The notes beneath the pieces are model-generated. The model saw nothing but the letters and a program-made list of their open reading frames with translations, was not told the DNA's origin and made no database searches. A DNA stretch of 64,000 bases from Cellulomonas sp. (lineage in GTDB: Bacteria > Actinomycetota > Actinomycetes > Actinomycetales > Cellulomonadaceae), in NCBI RefSeq assembly GCF_017744555.1, contig NZ_JAGIBD010000001.1, positions 248,001-312,000 on the forward strand, in the 5' to 3' direction. A program made the translations under genes and the position numbers. Positions 8,450-16,742 of the stretch are shown one piece after another (positions within the stretch are counted from its first letter, which is position 1; every line of letters begins with the position of its first letter).

Positions 8450-11119
8450 ATGCCCGCCCGGACAACGCCGTCTTCGCGCCGCCGACGCCCTCTCCTCCTG
8501 CGCCCGGAGGTGCGGGCGTCCGCGGCTGCCACGGTGGTGCTGCTCGCGTTCGTCGGTGTGCTCTCCGTCGCCGACCCGTCGGGCCTCCTCGCGCCCGTCG
8601 GTGGCCGGGGGATGCCGCTGCTCGGCACGGGCGGCGCGTACGGCTGGGCACCCCTGCTGATCGGGCTGCCCGTGCTGCTCGGCGCGGTCGTCGTGCCCGT
8701 GCTGGTCGTCGCCGGACCCGGTCGGCCCGTCGTGACCGGCCCACGCGTGCTGGGGGTGACCTCGGTCGCGGCGGTCGGTGCGGGGGCGCTGGCCGAGGCT
8801 GCCACGGCGATCGTCGCGGCCCTGCCGATGGCGGGGCCGCACCTGTCGCCCGGGTCGGTCGTGCGGTTCGCGTTCGCGACCAGCGGGTTCGCGGCGCTCG
8901 AGCTCCTCGTGGTCGGGCCGCTCGCGGGGGTCGCGGCGGCGCTCGCGTTCCGGTTCGGCCCGCAGGACGAGCTCCGCGGCGACGGCCCGGTCGGCCGGGC
9001 GACGGCCGCGGGCAGCACCGCCGAGGTCGTCACCACCGACGGCACGCCGCTCGTCCCGCCGCCCGCCGTCCGCGTCGCGTTCCCCGTCGTGGTCCTGCTG
9101 GTGGTCGTCTCGCTCGCCGCCGTCGGCTTCGCCTCGACGTCCTGGCGTGGCGGCCCGGTCGGCTACGCGTTCGCCGGCCCTCTCGTCGCCCCCGCGGCCG
9201 CGGCGGGCGTGCTCGGGCTCCTCGCGGGGACGGCAGTGCTCGTCGGTGCGTTCGCGTGGGTGCTCCGCTCGCTGCTGCGCCGGCTCGACGACCGTGCGGT
9301 CCCCGCGTCGGTCGCCGTGTGGCTCGCCGCCGTCGTGGCCGGGCTGGTCCTCGGGGTCGTCGACGCGGTCGTCGCGGCGCTCCCCGGAGCGGCCGCGCTC
9401 GAGGGTGCGGCGCCGAACGCGGTGCCGGACGCGTGGTGGGCCGCGACGGCGTTCGTCGCGATCGCGACGGGGATCGGCTACGGCGTCGCGGTCGGCCTGC
9501 TCGCTGCCCTGGCGACCGGGCTGGCGTGGCCGTGGCGGGAGCGGCTGCTGTCCACCGCACCGCACGTGCGCTCGCGGCGGCTCGCCGGCGCTGCCGCGGC
9601 CGTGCTGCTGCTCGGGCTCCCGTTCGTCGTCCCGACGCCCGCGCAGGCCGGGCCGCAGCGGACGACGCCGACCGCCGTCACGGACGCCATGCCGCGGCTG
9701 CAGCTGCTGCCCGCGGACGAGCCGGGCGGACTGCCGACGATCGGCGACGAGTCGGGGCGGCAGGTGGTGCTGCGCGGCGTCAACGTCAACCAGCTCATTG
9801 ACTACTACCTCAAGGACCCCGACGTCCCTGCGACGGGGGCGCTCACGGACGACGACTTCGAGCAGATCGCCGCGATGGGCTTCGACGTGGTGCGGCTCGG
9901 GATGTCGTGGTCCCGGCTCGAGCCGCGGCGCGGCGAGATCGACGAGGCGTACCTGCGGCAGGTGCGCGCTGCGGTCGCGTCGGCGAAGGCGCACGGCGTC
10001 TACGTGGTGCTCGACATGCACGAGGACGCGTGGGGCAACGCGATCGCGCGGCCCGACGCGACGTGCGGCGGCGGCACGACGCCGACGACCGGCTGGGACG
10101 GCGCCCCGGCGTGGGCGACGATCACCGACGGGACCGCGCACTGCCAGTTCATGGCCCGCGACCTGGCTCCGGCGGTCGCGACGGCGTTCAGCAACTTCTA
10201 CACGGACCGCGACGGCATCCAGACCGAGCTCGTGAGGACCTGGGCGGAGGTCGCGCGGACGTTCGCGGGCGAGCCGGCCGTCGCGGGGTACGACCTGCTC
10301 AACGAGCCCGGGATCGGCTCGATCGCGCCCGTCACCTCGGGGCTGCTGCTCGGCCGGTACTACGACGCGGCGATCGACGCGATCCGCGCCGCCGAGCAGG
10401 ACGCCGGCGGCTTCGCGCACCTCGTCTTCTTCGAGCCCAGCGTCCTGTGGTCGGGGCTTGCGTTCGACGTCACGCCGCCGCCCGGGTTCACGGACGACGA
10501 CCAGCTCGTGTTCGCGCCGCACCCGTACAGCGAGTCCATCTCGATGGACCAGAGCCTCGGGTTCACGCTCGTATCCATCGAGCGGAACCTCGAGGTGTCG
10601 TCGCGCGCGGCCGCGGGCTACGGCGCCGCGCTGTGGGCGGGGGAGTGGGGCTGGTTCGGCGACCCCGACGTCGACGGCGCGAAGGTGCAGCGGTTCGTCG
10701 CGGCGCAGGACCGGCTGGGCATCGGCGGGGCCTTCTGGGTGTGGCGGCAGGGGTGCGGCTCGCCGGAGACGGGCTCGGACGCGACGTCGTCGGGCAACCT
10801 CGTGTCCGTCGACTGCGGGACGGGGGAGCTGTCGCCGCCGCCCGCCGGGTTCGCGACGCCCCTGAGCCGCGCGTACCCGCGTGCGTTCCCGGGCCGGCTC
10901 GACTCGCTCACGTCGGGCGCGAGCGGGCGGGACCTCGAGCTCGCGGCGACGGTCGTGCAGGACGACGTGGGCTGCGAGCTCGACGTGTGGGTGCCGGGTG
11001 ACGCGTTCCCGCAGGTCAGGACGACGGGCGTGGTCGACGCGACGACGACGGAGGTGCCCGGGGGCTGGCGGGTCACGGGGTGCGCGGCCGACGCGTACAC
11101 GGTGTCGGTGACGTCCTAG
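8450..11119 (+). CDS. Membrane-anchored GH5-family glycoside hydrolase (endoglycoceramidase-like)
   Basis: An 889-residue protein with two halves. Residues 1-400 contain about eight or nine hydrophobic segments, typical of a multi-pass membrane domain. After PTPAQA near residue 400 comes a GH5 barrel: VVLRGVNVNQLIDYY, GFDVVRLGMSWSRLEP, VVLDMHEDAWGN, the acid/base Glu619 in DLLNEPG, and the nucleophile Glu732 in WAGEWGWFG. The pattern is closest to the endoglycoceramidase-type GH5 group, which cleaves glycan from lipid. About 90 residues of beta-rich tail follow. The catalytic half should face outward. The membrane part matches no transporter family I know. Confidence 0.85.
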   Translation: MPARTTPSSRRRRPLLLRPEVRASAAATVVLLAFVGVLSVADPSGLLAPVGGRGMPLLGTGGAYGWAPLLIGLPVLLGAVVVPVLVVAGPGRPVVTGPRVLGVTSVAAVGAGALAEAATAIVAALPMAGPHLSPGSVVRFAFATSGFAALELLVVGPLAGVAAALAFRFGPQDELRGDGPVGRATAAGSTAEVVTTDGTPLVPPPAVRVAFPVVVLLVVVSLAAVGFASTSWRGGPVGYAFAGPLVAPAAAAGVLGLLAGTAVLVGAFAWVLRSLLRRLDDRAVPASVAVWLAAVVAGLVLGVVDAVVAALPGAAALEGAAPNAVPDAWWAATAFVAIATGIGYGVAVGLLAALATGLAWPWRERLLSTAPHVRSRRLAGAAAAVLLLGLPFVVPTPAQAGPQRTTPTAVTDAMPRLQLLPADEPGGLPTIGDESGRQVVLRGVNVNQLIDYYLKDPDVPATGALTDDDFEQIAAMGFDVVRLGMSWSRLEPRRGEIDEAYLRQVRAAVASAKAHGVYVVLDMHEDAWGNAIARPDATCGGGTTPTTGWDGAPAWATITDGTAHCQFMARDLAPAVATAFSNFYTDRDGIQTELVRTWAEVARTFAGEPAVAGYDLLNEPGIGSIAPVTSGLLLGRYYDAAIDAIRAAEQDAGGFAHLVFFEPSVLWSGLAFDVTPPPGFTDDDQLVFAPHPYSESISMDQSLGFTLVSIERNLEVSSRAAAGYGAALWAGEWGWFGDPDVDGAKVQRFVAAQDRLGIGGAFWVWRQGCGSPETGSDATSSGNLVSVDCGTGELSPPPAGFATPLSRAYPRAFPGRLDSLTSGASGRDLELAATVVQDDVGCELDVWVPGDAFPQVRTTGVVDATTTEVPGGWRVTGCAADAYTVSVTS

Positions 11120-11186
11120 CGGGGGGTCGTCCGTCGGCTGCGCCGCCAGGCGCGCGACTCGCGCGAACGCGGGTATCGCATCGATT

Positions 11187-11206
11187 CGATTTCCATGATC
11201 AAATCG
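11187..11206. promoter_or_regulatory. Inverted repeat upstream of the MATE gene
   Basis: CGATTT (11187-11192) and AAATCG (11201-11206) form a 6-bp inverted repeat with an 8-base spacer. It lies in the least GC-rich stretch between the GH5 gene and the MATE gene, about 100 bases before the chosen start, a reasonable position for a promoter or repressor site. Confidence 0.3.
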
Positions 11207-11305
11207 TTTCGTTCCACCGCCGACCTGTCGATACGGTCGGAAGACGACGCGATCGCCGCAGGCCACCGCGGACGTCCCCCTGTCCCTCCGTTTCCGGAGT
11301 CCGCT

Positions 11306-12790
11306 GTGCCCAAGGTCCTCACCGCCGGTCGCCCCTGGCGCGTCATCGTGCTGTTCGCGGTGCCGCTGCTCGTCGGCAACGTCGTCCAGCAGCTGTACCA
11401 GGCGGCCGACGCCCTCGTCGTCGGCCGGGTGCTCGGCGTCGACGCGCTCGCGGCCGTCGGAGCGACGGGCAGCCTGCTGTTCCTGCTGCTCGGCTTCGCG
11501 TGGGGCCTGACCTCGGGCTTCGGCATCCCGACCGCGCAGGCGTTCGGCGCGGGCGACCACGCGGCCGTGCGCCGGTCGGTCGCCGCCGGGACCGTGCTGT
11601 CGGCCGCGACGAGCATGATCCTCACCGTCGGGGCACCGCTCCTGGCCGGCCCGGCCCTCCGGCTTCTGCAGACGCCCGAGGAGCTGCTGCCGCAGGCGAC
11701 GACGTTCGCGGTCGTCAGCCTGCTCGGCGCGAGCACGATCGTGTTCTTCAACTACCTGTCGTCGATCATCCGGGCCATCGGCGACTCCCGCACGCCGCTG
11801 GTCTTCCTCAGCGTGAGCTGCGCGCTCAACGTCGTGCTGGTCGTCGGTGCCGTGGGCGTGCTCGGCACGGGCGTGGCCGGCGCCGCACTGTCGACCGTCG
11901 TCGCGCAGGCCGTGTCGGTGACGCTGTGCCTTGCGTACGTGCGGCGACGGGTACCCGTGCTGCACGTGCACCGCGAGGACTGGCGGGTCTCGCGCACGGA
12001 CCTCGGCCGCCACCTGCGGCTCGGCCTCCCGATGGGCTTCCAGGCGTCGATCATCGCGATCGGCACGCTCGCGGTGCAGGTGCGCCTCAACGAGCTCGGG
12101 GCCGACGCGGTCGCCGCGTGGACCACGGCCGTCCGCGTCGACGGGCTCGCCGTGTTCGTCCTCGCGTCGCTCGGCATCGCGGTGTCGACGTTCGTCGCGC
12201 AGAACCTCGGCGGCGGGCGCCCCGACCGCATCCGGGTCGGCGTGCGGCAGGGGTCGTGGATCTCCGTCGCGGTCTCGCTCGTGCTCGGCCTGATCGTGGT
12301 GTTCGGCGGGCCGACGATCGTCGCGCAGTTCGTCGGCGACGGCGAGCAGCAGGTCGTCGACATGGCCGCGCACTACCTGCTCGTCAACGGCGTGCTGTAC
12401 GCGATCCTCGGGGTGCTGTTCGTGCTGCGCGGCGCCCTGCAGGGTCTCGGCCACACCGTCGTCCCCACCGCGACCGGCGTGATCGAGCTGGCGTGCCGGC
12501 TCGTCGCCGCCGGGGTGCTCGGCGCGGCGTACGGGTTCGACGGCGTCGTCTGGGGCAACCCCCTCGCGTGGATCGGTGCCGTGGTGCTGCTCGTGCCCTC
12601 CTACGCGGTCGCGCAGCGCCGGCTCGGGTCGCACCGCGCGGCCACCGAGGTGTCGACCGTCCCCGGTGAGGGGCCCGTCGGCGGCCCCGCGGTCATGGAG
12701 GCGCTCACCGGCGACGTCCTGCCCGCGCCGTACCCGGCGCCCGACGGCTCGGACGTGGCCGTCGTCGCCGAGGAGCGTGTCAGCAGGTAG
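11306..12790 (+). CDS. MATE-family multidrug exporter
   Basis: A 494-residue inner-membrane transporter with about twelve hydrophobic segments in two similar halves. The first half shows VPLLVGNVVQQLYQAADALVVGR near residues 15-37, a signature of MATE exporters of the DinF/NorM type; the second shows LGLPMGFQASIIAIG. MATE proteins expel organic cations or drugs in exchange for sodium or protons. The GTG at 11306 has GGAG six bases upstream. An in-frame ATG at 11195 lacks such a site and would add 37 unlikely residues. No regulator gene is adjacent. Confidence 0.9.
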   Translation: MPKVLTAGRPWRVIVLFAVPLLVGNVVQQLYQAADALVVGRVLGVDALAAVGATGSLLFLLLGFAWGLTSGFGIPTAQAFGAGDHAAVRRSVAAGTVLSAATSMILTVGAPLLAGPALRLLQTPEELLPQATTFAVVSLLGASTIVFFNYLSSIIRAIGDSRTPLVFLSVSCALNVVLVVGAVGVLGTGVAGAALSTVVAQAVSVTLCLAYVRRRVPVLHVHREDWRVSRTDLGRHLRLGLPMGFQASIIAIGTLAVQVRLNELGADAVAAWTTAVRVDGLAVFVLASLGIAVSTFVAQNLGGGRPDRIRVGVRQGSWISVAVSLVLGLIVVFGGPTIVAQFVGDGEQQVVDMAAHYLLVNGVLYAILGVLFVLRGALQGLGHTVVPTATGVIELACRLVAAGVLGAAYGFDGVVWGNPLAWIGAVVLLVPSYAVAQRRLGSHRAATEVSTVPGEGPVGGPAVMEALTGDVLPAPYPAPDGSDVAVVAEERVSR

Positions 12791-12911
12791 ACGGGTCGCT
12801 CGGGGACCACCCTGAGCGGACGCTCCCTCGGGTCGGGGACCTCCCGGAACTGCCCCGGGTGTTCGCCGGGAGGACAGGCGCCGTACGCCGCGCGCCCCTA
12901 GCGTCGGCGGC

Positions 12912-13385
12912 GTGATCGTCGTCGTCCTCGTGCTCCTCGGCCTCTGGGCCGCCTCCGCCGCGCGCGCCCTCGGCGAGACGGTCGCGGCCGCCGCGACGTC
13001 CGAGACCCGGCATGCGCGCCGGACCCTCCCGTGGTCCGTCGCCGCGCTCGTCGCGGCCACCGTGGCGTACGTGGTGCTGGTGCCTGCCGGTGGTCCCGGC
13101 ACCGCGCTGCTGCCGCCGCTCGTCGTCGCGGTGGCGGGTGGTGCCGCGCTCGTGGCACGGCAGGCGCTCGCGGACGGTCGGCCCGACAGGGCCGTGCCCG
13201 CCGTCGCCGTCTCGGTGGCGACACCCGTCGTCGCCGTCGGGGTGCTCGTCGCTGCCGGGTCGGGCCTCTCCGGGGCGGGGCTCGTCGTGGCGCTGCTCGC
13301 GGGCGCGGCGCTCCTCGGGGCGGCTCGCGCGCGGGCGGTCGACGGGGGCCGCGTGGCGGCCGTCGCGCGGCGGGCGGGTCGCTAG
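12912..13385 (+). CDS. Small hydrophobic membrane protein, unknown function
   Basis: A 157-residue protein starting GTG (MIVVVLVLLGLWAASAARAL). Four or five hydrophobic segments are separated by short basic loops, and the protein is very rich in Ala and Val. The composition fits an integral membrane protein of the small actinobacterial kind. I see no motif that gives a function. It lies between the MATE gene and a convergent nucleotidyltransferase-like gene, with 121 bases upstream, so it may be transcribed alone. Confidence 0.65.
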   Translation: MIVVVLVLLGLWAASAARALGETVAAAATSETRHARRTLPWSVAALVAATVAYVVLVPAGGPGTALLPPLVVAVAGGAALVARQALADGRPDRAVPAVAVSVATPVVAVGVLVAAGSGLSGAGLVVALLAGAALLGAARARAVDGGRVAAVARRAGR

Positions 13386-13392
13386 ACGGAGG

Positions 13393-14160
13393 TCAGGCGT
13401 CCCAGCCGAGCCGTCGCGCGACCGTGTCCGCGGCCTGCGACGGGAACGCGTCCCAGCCGGGCTCGAGCACCTCGCGAGCGAGCCGGTGCAGGTCGCGGGC
13501 GGCGTCCTCGACGGGCCGGGCGAGCGCCGCCCCGACGCGTGCGCCGATCTCCGGGTAGGCCGCCTCGAACCGTCGGGCCGGGTCGATCCGCTCCGGGTCC
13601 AGGGGCGACGGCACGCGCTCACGGATCGCCCGGACGAGGTGCTGGGTCGCCCACTGCCGCACGAGCTGCCCGCCGCTGAGCACCTCGCCGCGGCGCGCCC
13701 GGCCGACGCCCAGCAGCACCTTGACGAGGAACAGCGCGGTCTCGTTCGCCGGGTCGAGGGCCGCCTCGCGCGACGCGCGCGCGTCGGACGCCGCGACGAG
13801 CCCCGCGATCGACCCGTCGTCGAACACCACCCGGTGGTGCACCACCGCGACGCCGTCGAGCTCCGCGGCGGTCGCGACGGCGAACTCGAGCACGTGCCCG
13901 TCGCGGTACAGCACCGAGAACCCGATCTCCCCTTCGCGGGCGAGCGCGACGACGTCGTCGACGTCCGGCAGCCAGGCCCGGACGTCCCGCACGTCGCCGC
14001 CCGCGCCGGGTGCGGCCACGACGAAGAAGTCGTGGTCCGACCACTCGTCGCGACGGTGCGCCTCGGCGGCGGACCCGAGCAGCACGAGCCCGACGACACC
14101 GGGCTGCGATCGGGCGGCGCGGGCGAGCGCGTCGGTCCGCTCGTCGAACGTGGGGGCCAT
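13393..14160 (-). CDS. Nucleotidyltransferase-like protein
   Basis: A 255-residue soluble protein. Residues 22-47 contain VVGLVLLGSAAEAHRRDEW followed by SDHDFFVV, which fits the GS-x(n)-DxD core of the polymerase-beta nucleotidyltransferase fold found in MNT toxin-antitoxin antitoxins and aminoglycoside adenylyltransferases. The remainder is helical, as in the aadA/lincosamide group. No HEPN partner lies next to it, so a toxin-antitoxin role is not supported. The substrate is unknown. It is convergent with the membrane-protein gene at 12912, with only seven bases between the stop codons. Confidence 0.75.
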   Translation of the reverse strand: MAPTFDERTDALARAARSQPGVVGLVLLGSAAEAHRRDEWSDHDFFVVAAPGAGGDVRDVRAWLPDVDDVVALAREGEIGFSVLYRDGHVLEFAVATAAELDGVAVVHHRVVFDDGSIAGLVAASDARASREAALDPANETALFLVKVLLGVGRARRGEVLSGGQLVRQWATQHLVRAIRERVPSPLDPERIDPARRFEAAYPEIGARVGAALARPVEDAARDLHRLAREVLEPGWDAFPSQAADTVARRLGWDA

Positions 14161-14323
14161 GCCGGGATGCTGGCCGACCAGGGCCTGCGGGCCCGGGACG
14201 TGCGGCGGCGTGTCCGATCAGGTGATCCTCGGCCCGAACCCCGGACGTGGACGCGGTGTCGGCGCTAGCGTTCCGGCCGGTCCCGTCGGCGTCGTGCCGC
14301 CGGGCGCGAACCGGGGAGCCCGC

Positions 14324-14725
14324 GTGATCCGTCTGCTGCCGTACCTGCTCGAGATCGGCATGCTCGTGTACTGCCTCATCGACTGCGCGCAGACGGACAG
14401 CGCGAGCGTCCGGAACCTGCCGAAGATCACCTGGGTGTTCCTCATCGTGATCCTTCCGGTCGTCGGGGGCATCGCCTGGCTCGTCGCGGGACGGCCCGAG
14501 CAGCGCCGCACGAGGAACGTGCCGTGGCCCTCGACCGCGACGGCGGGCTTCCCCGAGTACGAGCGGCCGCGCCGGTCGTCGCCCGACGACGATCCGGAGT
14601 TCCTCGCCGGCATGCGCCGCTCCGACCAGAAGCACGAGGAGATGCTCAAGGCCTGGGAGGCCCAGCTGCGCGAGCGGGAGAGCCGGCTCGCCGACGACAA
14701 GGAGCCGCCCGCCGACGGCCGCTGA
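14324..14725 (+). CDS. PLDc_N-domain small membrane protein
   Basis: A 133-residue protein. The first 60 residues hold two transmembrane segments separated by a short polar stretch (LLPYLLEIGMLVYCLIDCAQ and KITWVFLIVILPVVGGIAWL), the pattern of the PLDc_N domain found at the N-terminus of cardiolipin synthases and alone in many actinobacteria. The C-terminal half is charged and may form a short coiled coil (EEMLKAWEAQLRERESRLAD). GTG at 14324 follows GGGGAG. A strong terminator follows at 14734. The role of stand-alone proteins of this kind is not known. Confidence 0.8.
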   Translation: MIRLLPYLLEIGMLVYCLIDCAQTDSASVRNLPKITWVFLIVILPVVGGIAWLVAGRPEQRRTRNVPWPSTATAGFPEYERPRRSSPDDDPEFLAGMRRSDQKHEEMLKAWEAQLRERESRLADDKEPPADGR

Positions 14726-14733
14726 GACTCGCG

Positions 14734-14780
14734 ACGGAAGCCGCCCCCAACCGCGCACGGGGCGGCTTCCGTTGTCTTCC
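14734..14780 (+). terminator. Strong intrinsic terminator
   Basis: ACGGAAGCCGCCCC (14734-14747) pairs perfectly with GGGGCGGCTTCCGT (14759-14772), a 14-bp stem with an 11-base loop, followed by TGTCTTCC. It starts nine bases after the stop of the PLDc_N gene. Confidence 0.85.
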
Positions 14781-14811
14781 CGACAGGTCGGTGCGCGGGC
14801 GAGGAGCACGG

Positions 14812-15363
14812 GTGGGCAGCTGGGAGCCGTTGCTGGAACGGGTGGTGCGCGAGCGCTACCCGCGTCTGGTCACGCACGCGATGCTCGTCGCGGGATCGTC
14901 GGCCGACGCACAGGACCTCGTGCAGGAGGCGCTGATCTCGACGTTCTCCGGCCGTGCCCGGTTCGGGTCCGTCGAGCAGGCCGAGGCGTACGTGCGGCGC
15001 GCGATCGTGTCGCGCGCGGTCGACGAGTGGCGGCGGCGCGCGAGCGAGTCGCGCACCACGCGACGGGTCGCCGGCCTGGCCGTCGCACCCGTCGTCGTCG
15101 AGGAGCGCGGGCCCGGCGCCGACATGCTCCGGGCGCTCGCGACGCTCAGCCCCCGCGAGCGCGCGTGCGTGGTGCTGCGGCAGCTCGACGACCTGTCCGT
15201 CGCGGACACCGCCGCGCAGCTCGGCCTCAGCGAGGGGGCCGTCAAGCGGTACACCGCCGACGGCATCGCGCGGCTCAACGCCGTGCTCGGCAGCACCGCC
15301 GGCACCGTCGAGCGGATCAGCGTGCGGCAGGTCGACACCGTGGAGGTGCGAGATGGCCAGTGA
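14812..15363 (+). CDS. ECF (SigE-type) RNA polymerase sigma factor
   Basis: A 183-residue sigma-70 family factor. Region 2 covers residues about 10-80 (RYPRLVTHAMLVAGSSADAQ, DLVQEALIS, AYVRRAIVSRAVDEWRRR). Region 4 covers residues about 105-160 (LRALATLSPRERACVVLRQL, SVADTAAQLGLSEGAVKRY). It directs RNA polymerase to a small regulon, probably surface or stress related. GTG at 14812 follows GAGGAG. The next gene overlaps its end by 11 bases and is a likely membrane anti-sigma factor, the usual arrangement for this class. Confidence 0.9.
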   Translation: MGSWEPLLERVVRERYPRLVTHAMLVAGSSADAQDLVQEALISTFSGRARFGSVEQAEAYVRRAIVSRAVDEWRRRASESRTTRRVAGLAVAPVVVEERGPGADMLRALATLSPRERACVVLRQLDDLSVADTAAQLGLSEGAVKRYTADGIARLNAVLGSTAGTVERISVRQVDTVEVRDGQ

Positions 15364-16714
15364 CCTCGACGCCCTGCTCCAGCGTGCTGCGGGCGACATT
15401 GAGCGGCAAGTGCCGGGGGCCCCGGACCCGGTGCTCGGCTCGGTGCGCCGGGTCGTGCGGCACCGGCGGGCGCGGCGGCACGCCGTGGAGTCCGTGGCGG
15501 CGGTCGCCGGTGTCGCGGTGATCGGCGTCGTCGCATGGCTCGGAGCCGTGCGGGGCGCACCCGCGCCAGCCCACACGCCGAGCCCGTCGCCGACCACGAC
15601 GTCCACGCCGACGCCCACATCGCCGACTGCCTCCTCGGCCCCGACCGCGACCGTCGCGCTCCCGACCGCACCGGCCGACGACGCCGCCGGCATCGCCCGC
15701 GTGCTGTCGCCCACCACCGGCGAGACGTGGCAGGAGCCCGTCGAGGACACCGCCGTGGCGTCCCGGCTCACCGCGTTCGAGGGGCAGCGGGCGTTCCTGG
15801 TCGGTCACCGCGGCGGCGCGAAGATCTACGCGCTCGTCAACACGGAGTGGCCGTCCTCGGACGTCGAGGGCCTGTATGAGATCGCGGGCGAGCGGATCGC
15901 GCTCGTCGCGTGCCCGACGTCTGCCGACCGGTGCAGCCGACGCGGCGACGGCACGTACGAGCAGCCCGGCGTGACCATCGACAGGACGACCCGGTACGAG
16001 TCGCTGACCGTGCCCACCGCCATCCGGGTGTCCCCGACGTTCGGCGTGACCACCACAGGCGCCATGGCGGTCACCTGGCGAAGCGTCTACGGCGACGGCG
16101 CCGCCATGCTGGGCTACGTGCCGCTCGGGTACCAGGTCACGGGCGACGCCCGGACCCTGCGCCAGATCGGCGGCGCGAAGCTGGTCGAGGTGCGGTCACC
16201 GGCGCTCGGCGAGGTCGCCGGGCTCACGCCGCTCCACTACGCGTACGTGACGCCGATGGGGAGCGCCTACCTGCTCGAGCCGAGCGACGTCCCGGTCGCT
16301 CACCCGGGGACGTTCACCTGGGACGACGGCGTCGCCCGCCCGTCGGCGGAGACCGCCGGCGGCGGGTCCGTGGCGCCCGGCTCCCAGGGGTGCTTCGCCT
16401 CGCTCCTGGCGGTCGAGGAGCACCACGTCGACGCCGACTGGCGTCCCGCCGGCACGGCGCTCGACGGTCGCCGGGTCTACGTGCCCGTGCCGGGCGGCAA
16501 CGCGGTGTCGCGTGCCGTGTTCGCGCACGCGCGGGACACCAGCTTCACGTTCGACGACGAGCTCGAAGACTTCGTGCAGGGGGCTGCGGCGTACCCGTTC
16601 ACCGAGCAGCAGTTCCTCGACCACGATGCGCTGTACGCGGTCCAGGGGCTCGACGACGAGTGGTTGCTGGGGCTGCGGAGCGACGCGCAGGCGACGGTGT
16701 ACGAGTGCGCATGA
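15353..16714 (+). CDS. Membrane protein co-transcribed with the ECF sigma factor, putative anti-sigma factor
   Basis: A 453-residue protein. The first 45 residues are cytoplasmic and basic, one transmembrane segment follows (ESVAAVAGVAVIGVVAWLGA, near residues 45-64), then a Pro/Thr/Ser linker (THTPSPSP-type) and a 350-residue extracytoplasmic domain with few cysteines. Overlap with the sigma gene by 11 bases implies translational coupling. The layout is that of a one-pass anti-sigma factor with an outside sensor domain, but the cytoplasmic part is short and has no HxxxCxxC zinc motif. The outer domain matches nothing I recognise. The anti-sigma role is inference from position. Confidence 0.75.
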   Translation: MASDLDALLQRAAGDIERQVPGAPDPVLGSVRRVVRHRRARRHAVESVAAVAGVAVIGVVAWLGAVRGAPAPAHTPSPSPTTTSTPTPTSPTASSAPTATVALPTAPADDAAGIARVLSPTTGETWQEPVEDTAVASRLTAFEGQRAFLVGHRGGAKIYALVNTEWPSSDVEGLYEIAGERIALVACPTSADRCSRRGDGTYEQPGVTIDRTTRYESLTVPTAIRVSPTFGVTTTGAMAVTWRSVYGDGAAMLGYVPLGYQVTGDARTLRQIGGAKLVEVRSPALGEVAGLTPLHYAYVTPMGSAYLLEPSDVPVAHPGTFTWDDGVARPSAETAGGGSVAPGSQGCFASLLAVEEHHVDADWRPAGTALDGRRVYVPVPGGNAVSRAVFAHARDTSFTFDDELEDFVQGAAAYPFTEQQFLDHDALYAVQGLDDEWLLGLRSDAQATVYECA

Positions 16715-16742
16715 CCCACGGGGCCGCGCCCGCGGGAGGTGG

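Noticed and set aside
11195..11305. ATG at 11195 as MATE start
   Set aside because: No ribosome site, and the extension lies over an inverted repeat and promoter-like sequence.
8432..13102. Very long open frame on the minus strand (over 1500 codons)
   Set aside because: It lies opposite the GH5 and MATE genes, is almost entirely Arg/Pro/Asp/Gly-rich low-complexity sequence, and exists because third positions are nearly always G or C. The plus-strand proteins have clear domains.
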